From NCBI GenBank assembly GCA_036435485.1, contig CM071595.1, positions 229,386,080-229,450,079 on the forward strand: DNA of 64,000 nucleotides, given 5' to 3'. This DNA comes from Saposhnikovia divaricata. Lineage: Eukaryota > Streptophyta > Magnoliopsida > Apiales > Apiaceae. Numbering within the stretch: the stretch's first letter is position 1; the number at the start of each line of letters is the position of its first letter. The notes below the pieces were generated by a model. It ran no database searches. It had not been told where the DNA came from and was given only the letters and a program-made list of their open reading frames with translations. The position numbers and the translations under genes were made by a program. Below, in pieces: positions 34,361 to 46,812 of this stretch.

Positions 34361-35095
34361 ACAAACTAGTTAAAAATGGTAAAAAAAAATAAAAAAAATG
34401 GAAAATTAGTGAAAGTAAGGTAACATTTATCACAAAAATAGTGAGTATGACCACTTGTTTGTGTATGAATTTTAATTTCAAAATTTTACCTTTTTCCTAT
34501 TTTTATTTAATTTTTTAATTTAATTGACAAACTAGTTTAAAATGGGGGGAAAATAAAAAAAAATGAAAAATTAGTGAAAGTATGGTAACATTAACCACAC
34601 AAATAGTGAGTATGACCACTTGATTATGTATGAATTTTAGTTCAAAATTTGGCATTTTTCCTATTTTTATTTATTTTTCAAACTAGTTAAAAATGGGGAA
34701 AAATCAAAAAAATGAAAAATTAGTGAAAGTAGGGTAACATTCATCACAAAAATAGTGAGTATGACCAATTGTTTGTGTATGAATTTTAATTTCAAAATTT
34801 TACATTTTTCCTATTTTTATTTAATTTTTTAATTTATTTGACAAACTAGTTAAAAATGGGGAAAAATAAAAAAATGGAAAATTAGTAAAAGTAGGGTAAC
34901 ATTCATCACACAAATAGTGAGTATGACCACTTGGTTGTGTATGAATTTTAGTTCAAAATTTGTCATTTTTTCTATTTTAATTTATTTTTCAAACTAATTA
35001 AAAATGGAAAAAAAATTAGTGAAAATAGGGTAACAATCATCACACAAATAGTGAGTATGACCACTTGGTTATGTATCAAAAAAATGGAAAATTAG
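34361..35095. repeat. Five-copy tandem array with alternating unit lengths
   Basis: Units begin CAAACTAGTTAAAAATGG at about 34361, 34527, 34678, 34841 and 34990. Spacing alternates 166, 151, 163, 149 bp, and alternate units share tails (tttgtgtatgaattttaattt against ttatgtatgaattttagttc), so the true period is a dimer of about 314 bp. Confidence 0.85.
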
Positions 35096-35819
35096 TGAAA
35101 GTACAGTAAAATTGAAATTGTGTTTCTTATTCCTGGCTGGAGCAATGTTTCATTGCGCCTGGAGCAATGAAACATTGCCCAAGGTGGGCATTAAATAACC
35201 ACCCACCGCCACCCATTTTAGTTATTGCAAGTTAAATTTATTTATTTTTCTAGCGCAACGTTTCATTGCGTCAGTTCCATCTGGGGCATTGTTTCATTGC
35301 TCCTGTCGAAATGATTCATCGCTACACGTTTTTTTTGTTTTATACCTAGAAATGAATATTTATTCATTTAAAATTGAAAATATCATTAACATTGCATTAT
35401 AAATACTTTTCATTTCTTATGGACTTTAAATTTTGAGCAATTAAATCAAAAAATACTCAAAATGTGTGAAACAATTATTTGAATAAAAATTCAATTCACT
35501 TAATTTGAATATTTAGTTGTGATTTTTTTTTGTAATAATCGTAAATTCAATTAACTTAATTTGAGTATTTTGTATGTTCAACTTAAGTAATCATAAATTG
35601 ATATGTACAAATTAGAGGTACCCACTTGTTGAAAAACAGACGAAAATAGTAATGGAGATGACAAATTTAAATTTAAACAATGACGATGTTATAGATAGCA
35701 TCGGAGATCAAATAAAAGGGTACTCAGTAGGCCTAATCAACCTATCAATGTTATCAATTATAGATTCAATGAATTTAATCATGAAAAAAATTAGAACATT
35801 AAAATTTAGGAGTCAACTA

Positions 35820-36355
35820 GGGTTTCGTCAGAGTTTAGTGTTTCGATTTTTTTTAAAAATAATTCTCGACGATCCAACTGTACGGAGGTCATGATCCATC
35901 CTTTTTAATGTTATTGCCAAAATTTCAGAAAAAAATAAATCTATTTAGTTTGGTAATTTAATGGTCAACTAGTAATTTGACTAGATACCATAAACAGGGT
36001 TTCGTCAGGGTTTAGTGTTTCGATTTTTTTTAAAATAATTCTCGACGACCCAACTATACGGAGGTCATGATCTATCCTTTTTAATGTTATTGCCAAAATT
36101 TCAGAAAAAAATATATTTATTTAGTTTGGTAATTTAATGATCAACTAGTAATTTAACTAAATACCATAAACAGGGTTTCGATATGGTTTAGTGTTTCGAT
36201 TTTTTTAAAAATATTTCTCAATGACCCAACCGTACGGAGGTCATGATCCATCCTTTTTAATGTTATTGTCAAAAATTCTGAAAAAAATAAATTTATTTGG
36301 TTTGGTAATTTAACGGTCAACTAGTACTTTGAATAGAACCCTTAAACAGGGTAAT
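35820..36355. repeat. Three-copy ~177-bp tandem array
   Basis: Units start GGGTTTCG at 35820, 35997 and 36173. Each contains CTCGACGACCCAAC, TACGGAGGTCATGATC and TAATGTTATTGCCAAAA. Confidence 0.92.
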
Positions 36356-36545
36356 TATTAAAATAATAATAATAAACCGTGGGCAAATGTTACATTGCGC
36401 CTGGGGCAATGAAACATTGCGACCTGGGGCAATGTAACATTGCTCCAGGCGCAATGTAACAATGCCCCAGGTAATTTTTCAGCTGTCCTTGGCGCAATGT
36501 AACATTGCTCCTGGTGGCTGTCCACCCGTGGTTGCGGACCTGCTC

Positions 36546-36679
<134 letters not shown>

Positions 36680-36854
36680 TTCTACACCTATACAAATACT
36701 AAAGAGAACATACAAGGATCCTTAACATAATCAAAATCAATCAAATATAATACACATGAATTAACACGAATATCAAGATAATTAAAGAATCGTTACCCCT
36801 TTTTTTTATTCTTGTTATGAGTCTTCCTCCTCTCTTCCTCTTTTCCTCTTGTGT

Positions 36855-36858
<4 letters not shown>

Positions 36859-36905
<47 letters not shown>
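36859..36905. repeat. (CT)n microsatellite
   Basis: About 46 bp of CT. Confidence 0.95.
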
Positions 36906-36911
<6 letters not shown>

Positions 36912-37239
36912 GCGTTTCTTTTTTCTTTATCTGACTGCTACCTAGAATGCTAGGGTTTTTTCTATATTTTTTGTAACCGATGTCTTTAACGATACGTCCT
37001 TTTTAATAAAAAAAAATACTAATATTTAGCCAAAATTAAAAAACTTAAAAATCAGTTATGAGTTACAACCTATTAATCTTCTTTTTTTAATGATTTTCTG
37101 CAATAACTCCTCTAAAATTGAAAATTATTAAAATTTTAAATCCTAAATTATTAATACTAAATTATCAAATTATTTACTAAAATTAATCTAAAAACCTAGG
37201 AAGTTACAATTATATATATTACGTACTATATATTACTAG

Positions 37240-37330
37240 CTAACTTATAACTCGTGCGACGCAGGGATTTCTTTTGTTATGTAATAAATTTAATTTAATT
37301 TTATAATTATATTTTTATATAATCAGCCTT
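37240..37330. repeat. Partial copy of the 41.3/45.8 kb dispersed repeat
   Basis: CTCGTGCGACGCAGGGATTT followed by cttttgttatgtaataaattt matches the middle of both larger copies (41720 and 46206). Confidence 0.6.
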
Positions 37331-38448
37331 TATTATAATACCTGAGTCTACCCAAGTATACAGTTAGATGCAGTTAACCAATCAGAAAATTATGAATTAT
37401 TTTAGGATTAATCAGAGATCATTCCTAAATTTTAGACCAATCATATTATATTAAAAGTTTTCCTTATTTACCATTCTCATTCTATTATACTAACCATGGT
37501 TAACCATTCTAATTTAAATATAGTAATGACTTGATTTAACATATCCATAAATTAATCATATTATTCTCATCCTAATTTACTTATCGTGGTTACTTAACAA
37601 CTTTTTTGAAATATAAAATTTATTTTATTTAGTACATGCATAAATTACATGTTTTTTAAAGTGATAAAATATTTACTAACTTATCAATCTTTTAATTTGA
37701 AGTCAATCACAGTTATATTATATATTACGAGATAATTTTCATAAATATCAACTACAATCATACTATAAAATATAGTTATATATTATTGATTAATTTTCAT
37801 AAATACTTATTAATAATTAATCACGATTTTAATTTAAAATCAATCACAATTATATTATTATATACTAGCACATCTATTCTTTGCGCCCCTCTGTGTAGAG
37901 CCATTTTCCAAAATTGCGTATTTAGTAATTGATTTTAATATAAATATAACTAATTTAGAAAAGGGGATACGCCATCTACACAAATAATCATTCAATTTTT
38001 TTATAAATCACTATTTTTTATAGGTAAATAATTCATTAATAAAATGTCATACATCTGTAAAAATAATCAAGATTGGACAAACACATATTAAAATAGATCA
38101 TATAAAGGTAACAAGGTTTCCTTCATCCAAACTACGATCGTTGATCAGATTTTATATTGTGATACATCTCTCGCTTATATCACTGAAATATATAGGCTTT
38201 TGGCGACATAATCTAACAATTTATTCTAATCGTGAGGGAAATACATATCTGAATTGTGAGAACATATTCGAACAACTAACCGTAACTGCAATTCTATACT
38301 ATCCAAAACAATGAACCAATGTAACAAAATCCTGTAGATCTAAGATCCCGGATGCCAAAATAAAGTAACCTACTCTCACAAAGAGAAAGAACAAAACCCA
38401 ATATATCGATAGACAAAATCCACTAACGGCGTACTAGACTCTCAATAA

Positions 38449-38547
<99 letters not shown>

Positions 38548-39642
38548 CTGAAAAATAATGTAAAATCAAGGAAAAGAAACGAGAATTATCATTCACAAGG
38601 AGAAAGTACAAAATCCAATATATGAGTAGATAAAACCCACCAACGTGGTACTAGACTCTCAATAAAGAGATATATTTATTGAATAACAAAGAAAAATCAA
38701 GGAAAACAACAAAAAGGGGGCTTATCATCAACCAAAACGCAGATTTCAGCCTTAAACTTTAGTTAAGTATTTTTGGGAGAGGGCGAGAGAGAGAGAGAAG
38801 CAGCTATAGCAATCGTTTAAAAATCTCTATTATTGATAATTAGATAGGTCGATACATATAAAATTTTATATTGTTTCTAATAAAAAGTGTCTATTTTAAT
38901 TTTGTATTCTTGAATTCAAGTAATAGTATTTAATCCTCATATCCTCATGTAAGAGCAGTCATATCGAATTTGTTTTTAGTTGTATAATAATATTTTTTTT
39001 TAATATCAACAAAACTTTAAATATAGTTAAAAATTTTAATAACTTGGTAGTTGGTAGATAAATTCTAAACAAACAGAGATATTTATTAACAATAAACAAA
39101 ATAAAAAAAAATATGAGGGCTTCATTTTTATGTACTATACTCATAGTTTTATTTTGTACCATCTCAATTTTGTTTTCAATTATATAGTAACATACTTAGA
39201 TAGATTGGGCAGAGAGTAACATTACATGTAATTGTCATAGTTTTTCTTTTCGTGTATTACTTTTGTTTCGTGTACAAAAATAAAATGTGTAATTTAGTGG
39301 CATTTTGTGTTCGAATTTTGAGCACACAAAATAATTTCATGTCATTTTCATGAAAGACCCCAAAAATACATGGCATGAATGTACACAACACAAACGATTT
39401 TCCAGGTCTACGTAAGCGCTTTCTTCTAATATATGTCGGAAAACATACTCGTTGCTAAAGGAAAATGGATTTCATGTTTTTTAACCCCATAATTAAATTA
39501 TAAGAACACATATATAATAATGTGATTACATGTATATATATTACACATTTGATTTTATTTTCATGTACAAATTCTATTTTAACATGTTAGTCAAAAAGTA
39601 AAACATAAGTGGTACTCATTTTCAAATGTCCTATTTTACGTG
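37331..39642. repeat. AT-rich region with ~214-bp tandem duplication and (TA)n
   Basis: No gene. A stretch at about 38378 (cacaaagagaaagaac... actagactctcaataaaga) repeats at about 38592. The first copy is expanded by a (TA)n tract at 38450-38545. Confidence 0.7.
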
Positions 39643-40369
39643 TAGAGATGACAACGGGTTAGGTTTGATCCAAATTTTTTAAAATCCAAAACCATATCCA
39701 AATATTTTTTGGATTTTAAAAATCCAAATTCAAAACTCAATATCCAAAACCAAATTCGTCGGATTTTGGATTAGATCTGATTTTTTTGGGTATCCAAAAT
39801 TAGTAATAATGTAGTCAAAATTAAAATAATTGCTACACACAAACGATATTAATTATATTTATATAATAATCAAAAAATTAAATGATTAAATTAAGTAGTC
39901 AAATGTAACATATTATATGAATTGACATACTAAGTAAAATTTTAAATATAAAAAAAAATCTTTGTATACAACACAAATGAAAAATTTATGTAAAGTAAAG
40001 AATATTACATCTTAAATATATCAGTAAAATTTGAGATTAAAAAATAAAGGTTCTAATTACTAAATTAGTATTGACTATTTCTAATGAAATATTGAATAAA
40101 AATAAATAAATTACATGTCTTACATCTAAAATATTACATAAAATAATTTCAAATTATAATATTATATGATTTATGAAATATTGATTTATGTATCGGGTTT
40201 CGGATCGGATATCAGTTCGGTACAACTTAAATCCAAATGCATATCGAAACTATTTTGGGTTTAAAATTTATATCCAAACCTAAATCCAAAAATTCGGGTT
40301 CGATATATCCAAAATTTCAGGTTTCGGATCGGGTACCATTAGATCGAATTAATTTTCATTCCTTATTTA
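39643..40369. mobile_element. Probable hAT-type non-autonomous element
   Basis: It starts TAGAGATGACAACGGG and ends ATTTTCATTCCTTA (inward TAAGGAATGAAAA), an imperfect TIR of the TAGAGATG hAT type. Subterminal repeats use ATCCAAA and TCGGGTTTCGGATCGG. It has no ORF. A diverged relative lies at about 2620-3170. Confidence 0.55.
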
Positions 40370-41185
40370 TTTGTAAAAGAAAACTAATATTTAATATACC
40401 ATATTCTGATAGAAAAGAATAAAATATTCAACATACAAACTTCCAAACTGAATATACACATTTTAAGTTGTAATTAAAAACAAGCTGAGGGCAATCACCA
40501 TAAACTCTAACAATCATATTTTACTCTAAGAACGATATATATTGAATTTGTTTGGTTGATTCATAATGTCTAATTTTCTATACAATTCACTAAATTTGTA
40601 AGAATGATATTGGACAAACACATAGGAAACTAGATTTGATGAAAGTTTTCCTTTATCATAATTACGTTCGTTTAATGTATCTTGCACAGTAGTGATCCTT
40701 TCTCATATCGTTGAAAACATGCAATCTTTTTTGAGAGACAATCTAATGATTTATAACGATCGCGAGAAATAAGCGTTTATAAATTTTTAATATGTATTCC
40801 AAAAATTGATCGCGATCCATGCAAATATTTTGAAAGTATTAATATAATAAAAACTATGGAAACCCACAGTACTACACATTTAAATATACCAAATTTTCAA
40901 AAGAACAAAGCTTAAAATATGGGTAAAAAACTTAAGAACTTGGTTTAAAGATTCTAAAAAATGAGAGAAATAAAATGAAAAATAAAATTAAGAAAAAATA
41001 ATAAGAGGGGCTTAGAATGTTTGAGCGGGGATGTGATGTTATGATAATTGTTTGATAATATTGATATAAATGCAATTGGTACAAATTGACGATAATTTTA
41101 TACTTAAATTTTAATGAAATAATATTTCTTTCCAAATAATTATTAAAATAATATGTTTATATTAATTAATTAATAAATTTTATCG
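40370..41185. other. No gene seen
   Basis: AT-rich intergenic DNA; no structure recognised. Confidence 0.5.
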
Positions 41186-41214
41186 TTCGGTGCGTAGCAC
41201 GGGTAGAACGCTAG
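41186..41214 (+). repeat. Third Helitron-like 3' terminus
   Basis: CGGTGC-GTA-GCACGGG (one mismatched pair) then TAGAACGCTAG and T, the same layout as at 11391 and 12595. Confidence 0.4.
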
Positions 41215-41282
41215 TTATTTTAAATAATTTATTTTCGTTTTAATTTAACTAATTTAATATAAATTTATTTAATGATATGCAT

Positions 41283-42185
41283 CGTTTAAAACTTATTTTA
41301 TAAAATTTAAAAATAAATATGTCGTTGATAGAATTCGAACCTTGAAAATTTAGTAAATTAATTTAATCATATAATATATCTAATCAAAAGATCTAAAGGT
41401 TTTGATTTTTTTACTAAAAATCTAACAGTCGTTATTCATTGTATAGTGATTAGATTTTGTTAGTAATTAGAATATATGGTGAGATATTTCTAGGTATATA
41501 TTAATTATTGCAAAATTATGTTTTAAATTATAAGTTAACTTGTTTTAATTAAAAAAAATTACTAAATGAAAGATACGATATTTTAGATGTTTATAAAAAG
41601 TAATATCATCAATTAAAATTAAGCGTCTTTTAATTAAAAAGGCAATTGGCTAATTATGTTTAATTATATTATTTTATAATTTATTTTAATAATTAGGATG
41701 ATCGTGTCGAAAACTGAACAATGCCCGTGCGATGCACAGGTTTCTTTTCTTATGTTATACATTTTATTTAATATTACAATTATGTTTTTATATCATCATT
41801 ATTTTCAATAATTTTTTAAATTTTAATTTAATATAATTTAATATACTCACGTTTACAGATTATACTAATGTTTCCTTATTATAAACAAAGTATATGGATT
41901 TTTAATATATTTTATTAAATATTGGAAAATATGGCATGATATTTTCGGGTATATATTAATGATTGTAAGATTAGTTTTAAATAATAAATGTAACGTATTT
42001 TAATTAGAAAGGAAATATTAATGGTCGAAAGATATGGTAAGATTGATGTTTTTTGTTGTTTATAAAATTTAATATCTTTAACTAAAAATAAATGTGAAAA
42101 ATGCAATCAGGTAATTACCATTTATTATATTATGTTATTATTTATTTTAATAAATAGGATAACCAAACCGAAAACTAAACCGACA
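41283..42185. repeat. Dispersed repeat, copy A
   Basis: About 900 bp that align by eye with 45770-46735 in the same orientation. Shared marks are TATGTCGTTGATAGAATTCG, the GCGATGCAC hairpin at 41722, TATACTCACGTTTACAGATT and AATAGGATAACCAAACCG at the end. No coding capacity. Confidence 0.8.
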
Positions 42186-42198
42186 AACTTTTCCTTTG

Positions 42199-42376
42199 TA
42201 AGAGTATGAATTATACTCGGTTAAGAGTATAAACATTTTAGTAAGAGTATGGAGATAAAGGCTTGGTAAGAGTATGGCTTTTCCAGCAATAGTATGGACT
42301 TTACTCCTTGTAAGAGTATAGTTTCCCTTAGCAAGAGTATGACTTTGAATCCCTATTAAGAGTATAGATACTCTTA
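42199..42376. repeat. Array of eight TAAGAGTAT motifs
   Basis: TAAGAGTAT or a one- or two-base variant begins at 42199, 42222, 42242, 42267, 42287, 42311, 42332 and 42357, spacing 20-25 bp; an inverted copy ATACTCTTA closes it at 42368. Sequence between motifs is not conserved. Confidence 0.85.
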
Positions 42377-42379
42377 CTA

Positions 42380-43160
42380 ATACAAATCTTATAAATTCTT
42401 TTTCTTATTATGTGAGAAATGCAAATTTTATATTAGTAGACGATGCTGGAAAGTGAATAAGTTTAGTATAATGCCGAAACTAAGAAAGCAATAGACTGGT
42501 AGATTAGTTGCTATAGCGATAAGTTTGATGGGCTAAATTTGATTGGATCTGGTAGTTTCGATCGAATATAAGATAAATCTGAATACATTGTTGAGGAATC
42601 ATAACTTCGACTCATATTAATAACAATATTAATAACAATCGATAAAGTTCTGGATGTGGTGAATATTATGTCGCTATATTTTTACCAATAAATATTTTAC
42701 AACAAACCACACTACGAGAAATATGACCTATCTCGACCGCAAAACAAAAATATTTAACGTGAATTTCTGGGTAATATAGCAAATTTCATTTCTGTCATTA
42801 GATTTTTCTTCTTCAATCGAAAGGATCAAAATAAAATGAAAAGAATGCTTATCTGCATGAAGAAGACAAAGTCATGCTTATCTTCACTTGTTAACCTATG
42901 CTTCTCTCACACTGGAGTTAGCCAATTCGCCGCATATTCACCAAATTTAGGAAAAGTCCAACTCAACCCACAACTAACATGCGACTGAGTTTTGGTGCGT
43001 ACGGCGGATTAATGATTATCGTAATTCATAACCATCACCTTCTCTGTATGCAACTTTAACACGTTACTTAACATTTAACAAACTCGCCTGCATGTATGCC
43101 ATCTGTCCATCTTTGCATGCCAAGCTGCTTCGTTCGGAAAACTGGCCAGGTGCATTTACA
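42380..43160 (+). other. Upstream region of the GH17-like gene
   Basis: No ORF of note. It contains a CCAAT box-like GTTAGCCAATTCG (about 42917) and becomes less AT-rich toward the gene. Presumably promoter. Confidence 0.4.
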
Positions 43161-43167
43161 TCAACAC

Positions 43168-43175
43168 TATAAATA
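43168..43175 (+). promoter_or_regulatory. TATA box of the GH17-like gene
   Basis: TATAAATA lies 112 bp before the ATG, placing transcription start near 43200 and giving a leader of about 85 nt. Confidence 0.8.
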
Positions 43176-43286
43176 GGACTCAAGTTTGTATGCAGATCTC
43201 CATCGAAGAAAGTAGCAGTTCTCTAATATATATATAAAAAAACATCCTCTTGGTTCTTGTGTTTAGTGTTTGGTTTTCAAAGCAAA

Positions 43287-45035
43287 ATGAGGTCCAGGAT
43301 CCCTCTTTTAGTGCTTCTGCTTTCCTTGCTCTGCGCAGGTTTCCTGCAGATTACTTTAGGTACAATGTTTATATATTTTAATAAATTATTTGTTAGTTGT
43401 ACAAGAATCTTTATACAATCAATTCATATTCAATAATTGTTTGTATATTTAATCAATACTACAGGTTCCCGTCTACTTAATGAGCAACAAGTAGGTAACC
43501 AGCAAGCATGTGGGCAACAAGTTGCAGGCCAACAAGCTTGTAACCAGCAACCCGGTAACCAACAACAAGGTCAACAGCCGGGAGTCCAACAACCTGGAGT
43601 CCAACAAGGCCATCAGCCATGTGGACAACAGGCTTGTAACCAGCAGCCCGACAACCAACAAGGTCAACAGCCTGGAGTCCAACAAGGCCAGCAATCAGGA
43701 AGTCAGCAAGGTCAGCAACCAGGAAATCAACAAGGACAACAGCAAGGCCAACAAGGACAGCAACCAGGAAATCAACAAGGACAACAACCAGGTCAACAAG
43801 GCCAGCAAGGGCAATCAGGAAATCAGCAAGGACAACAAGGCCAACCGGGAAATCAACAAGGACAAGGACAACAACCAGGAAACCAACAAGGTCAGCAAGG
43901 ACAACAAGGCCAACAAGAGCAGCAACCAGGAAACCAACAAGGACAAGCTCAACAACCAGGAAACCAACAAGGACAACAACCAGGCCAGCAAGGACAACAA
44001 GGGCAGCAAGGCCAACAAGTGCAACCAGTAGGTATCTGTTATGGAACATTTGCTGACAATCAACCATCATCCCAAGAAGCTGTCTCTCTTGTCCAGTCTG
44101 CTGGGATTCGAAGATTAAGACTTTATGGCCCCGACAACAATGCTTTGCAGTCCCTTAGAAACACCGGTATTGAAGTTGTGCTTGGTGTCCCCAACGAGCA
44201 ACTTCAGTCAGTGGCTTCTTCCCAAAACAACGCTAATCAGTGGGTCCAGAGTAATGTCCAAAACTATCCAGACGTTAATTTCAGGTTCATTGTTGTTGGA
44301 AATGGAATAACTCCAGCCCACGATCAAACTTCCCAGTTTGCACAATTTGTCCTCCCAGCCATGCAAAATATTCAGAATGCAATTTCTGCATGTGGACTGA
44401 AAAACAAAATGAGAGTCACCACCGCTATAGATCAGTCCGAGATTCTTAGCCAATCTTTCCCACCATCACAAGGTCAATTCAGGCCTGAAGTCAGACAATT
44501 TATTGACCCAATTATCCGTTTCTTGGTTAACAACAACAATGTACCGTTGCTAGTAAATCTTCACCCGTATTTTAGTTATGTCCACAACAAGGCAGACATT
44601 CCTTCAGGGTTAGAGGCGTCTGGTAAAGGCGGGCAACATCCACGACTTGAATATGCTACTTTCCAACGGTCAGATGCAATTGTACAAGACGGACCACTTG
44701 GCTACACAAATGTTTTTGATGCTATGGTAGACAGTGTACACTCTGCACTAGAGAAGGCCGGTGGATCATCTTTGGATGTGGTCGTGTCTGAAGTTGGATG
44801 GCCAACTGCTGGTGGAGATGCTGCTTCTATTGAAAATGCATCAACTCACAACAACAGACTGATTAATCATGTACTTAATAACGGAACTCCAAAAAGGCCC
44901 CAAAAACGTATTGAGACATATATTTTCAATTTGTTTGATGAGAACAAGAGAGACAGTGAAGAGTTCGAGAGGCACTGGGGAGTCTTCTGGAACAACAAGC
45001 AAGCCAAGTACCAGATCTATTTTCAATCTCAGTAA
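43287..45035 (+). CDS. GH17 glucanase-like protein with Gly/Gln-rich repeat domain
   Basis: Exon 1 is 43287-43359, exon 2 43465-45035 (donor TTTAG|GTACAA, acceptor ctacag), 547 residues. The intron after the signal peptide is the usual place in plant beta-1,3-glucanases. Residues 1-24 are a signal peptide (PLLVLLLSLLCAGFLQ), so the product should be secreted. Residues about 31-212 are repeats of GNQQGQQ with a few Cys in ACGQQ/ACNQQ units near the start. Residues 214-547 are a full-length GH17 barrel: ICYGTFADNQPSS, LRLYGPDNNAL, QFVLPAMQNIQNAI, then VVVSEVGWPTAGG with nucleophile Glu467, and IFNLFDENKRDSEEFERHWG. The family's acid/base Glu (VGNEV) is replaced: here VGNGI, Gly305. Tyr of the family NIYPYF is His. 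The frame is intact with good TATA and AATAAA signals, so it is probably expressed but not a normal glucanase. It may bind glucan or act in the wall. Confidence 0.93.
43489..44027 (+). repeat. Coding minisatellite (GNQQGQQ units)
   Basis: Imperfect 21-bp and 9-bp units encoding GNQQGQQ and GQQ, in frame without stops over 180 codons. Open frames on the other strand and in frame +2 across it are by-products of this composition. Confidence 0.95.
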
Positions 45036-45050
45036 CTGAGTTGTGAGTAG

Positions 45051-45092
45051 CAGTTTTTGTCAAATAAGACTCAGTTTTTGTCAAATAAGACT
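45051..45092 (+). repeat. 21-bp duplication in the 3' UTR
   Basis: CAGTTTTTGTCAAATAAGACT occurs twice head to tail 16 bp after the stop codon. A polyadenylation-like AATAAA follows at about 45126. Confidence 0.9.
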
Positions 45093-45139
45093 CGGACATG
45101 CATGCATGTATGAGTATGTCCCTTAAATAAATGTCATTA

Positions 45140-45769
45140 ATCGTATTTGCTTCTATTAAATTGCAATATTTTGTACCAAAGTTTGTGATTTTAATCCATC
45201 TTAATGAAGGAAAAAAAATGAGAACATGTTTGATTCTTTTTCTTATAAAACAATTTACTACCCGATCTTTTTCTTTATCACAGTGGAACAATGTACTAGA
45301 AATCTAACTGAAGTTCAGATGCAGGGATATGAAGATGTGTACTAAGGTACTGGTTCTAATGTTTTGAACATGTCTTTTGTATATAAAAGCAAAATTTATA
45401 ATGTGGTAAACAACAAAAACTTAAACTTAAAACCTTACATTCATACTTTTAGGATCGATTCATCTACTTCATTTTGTATAATTATTGTCTAAATAATTGG
45501 GGTAGTTTATTTAGTATTATAATCTTTTCTAATATTAACAGGGTGTGTACTCTTTTGTTTTACGAGAAACATGTGTACTTGGTTATTTTTAGAACAAGAA
45601 AATAACTTCTAATAATTAAAAGTTCGAAACTTGAACTTTTAGTAAAAATACTTTAATCATAAAATATACTTTATAATTACATCTAACAATTCTTATTAAT
45701 TACTAAAAGTCTAACAACAAAATGGTGTAATATTTTAGGTATGCATTAATGATTGAAAAATTATGTGTT
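45140..45769. other. No gene seen
   Basis: AT-rich flank between the gene and repeat copy B. Confidence 0.5.
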
Positions 45770-46735
45770 TTAAAACTTATATTATAAAATTTTAAAAAAA
45801 AATATGTCGTTGACAGAATTCGAACCCTGAAATTTTAGTAAATTAATTTAAATATATAACGGTTCTGATTTTTTACTAAAAATATAACGGTCATTATTCG
45901 TATATACAGATTTCTATTATATCTTATTAGTGATTAGACGATATAGTTTATATTTTTGGATATATATTAATTAGTGTAAGATTATATTTAAAAATAAAAG
46001 TTAACGTGTTTTATTTAGAAAGAAATATTATTGATTGGAAGATACTATATTTTAGGTGTTTATAAAAGGTAATATCATCAATCAATTAAAAGTAAACCTC
46101 TTTTAATTAAAAAAAGGCAATCGGCTAATTATCATTACTTATATTATTTTACTATTTATTTTAATAATTGGGATGACCGTGCTGAAAATTGAACCGACAA
46201 ACTTTCAATGTTCGTGCGATGCACGGGTTTCTTTTATTATATTATAAATTTTATTTAATATTATATAATCATTATTTTTAATATTTTTTTAATTTTAATT
46301 TAATATAATTTAATATACTCATGTTTACGGATTATACTAATGTTTCCCAATTATAAACAATGTATACGAATTTTTAATATATTTTATTAATAATTAAAAA
46401 ATATGGTGTGTTATTTTCGGGTATATATTAACGATTATAAGATTAGTTTTAAATCAAAATGGTATACGAATTTTTAATATATTTTATTAATAATTAACAA
46501 AAATGATATTTTCGAGCATATATTAACGATTATAAGATTAGTTTTAAATCAAAATGGTAACATATTTTAATTAGAAAGCAAATATTAATGATTGAAAGAT
46601 ATAATACGATTGATTTTTTAGGTATTTATAAAAGGCAATATATTCAACTAAAAGTAAATGTGAAAAAGTCAATCGGTTAATTACCAATAATTATATTATA
46701 TTATTATTTATTTTAATAAATAGGATAACCAAACC
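45770..46735. repeat. Dispersed repeat, copy B
   Basis: Direct-orientation partner of 41283-42185. It holds an intact GTGCGATGCACGGG-type hairpin (46206) and an extra ~95-bp internal tandem duplication (TATACGAATTTTTAATATAT at about 46366 and 46462). Confidence 0.8.
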
Positions 46736-46812
46736 AAAAACCAAAACTTTTATTTTAGTAAATAGGATAATCAAACCGAAAACCAAAACTTTCAATGCTT
46801 TAATATAATAGT

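Noticed and set aside
37000..41280. A single large Helitron between the 37.25-kb and 41.21-kb hairpins
   Set aside because: The 37.25-kb hairpin is part of the dispersed repeat also seen at 41.7 and 46.2 kb, and no TC 5' end or Rep/helicase was found.
42199..42376. CRISPR-like array
   Set aside because: A 9-bp motif with 11-16 bp spacers in plant DNA is far too short for CRISPR; kept as a motif array.
43477..44070. Long hydrophobic minus-strand frame opposite the GH17 repeat region
   Set aside because: It is the complement of the GNQQGQQ minisatellite; Leu/Val runs follow from reading CAA/CAG repeats backward. No start context or promoter.
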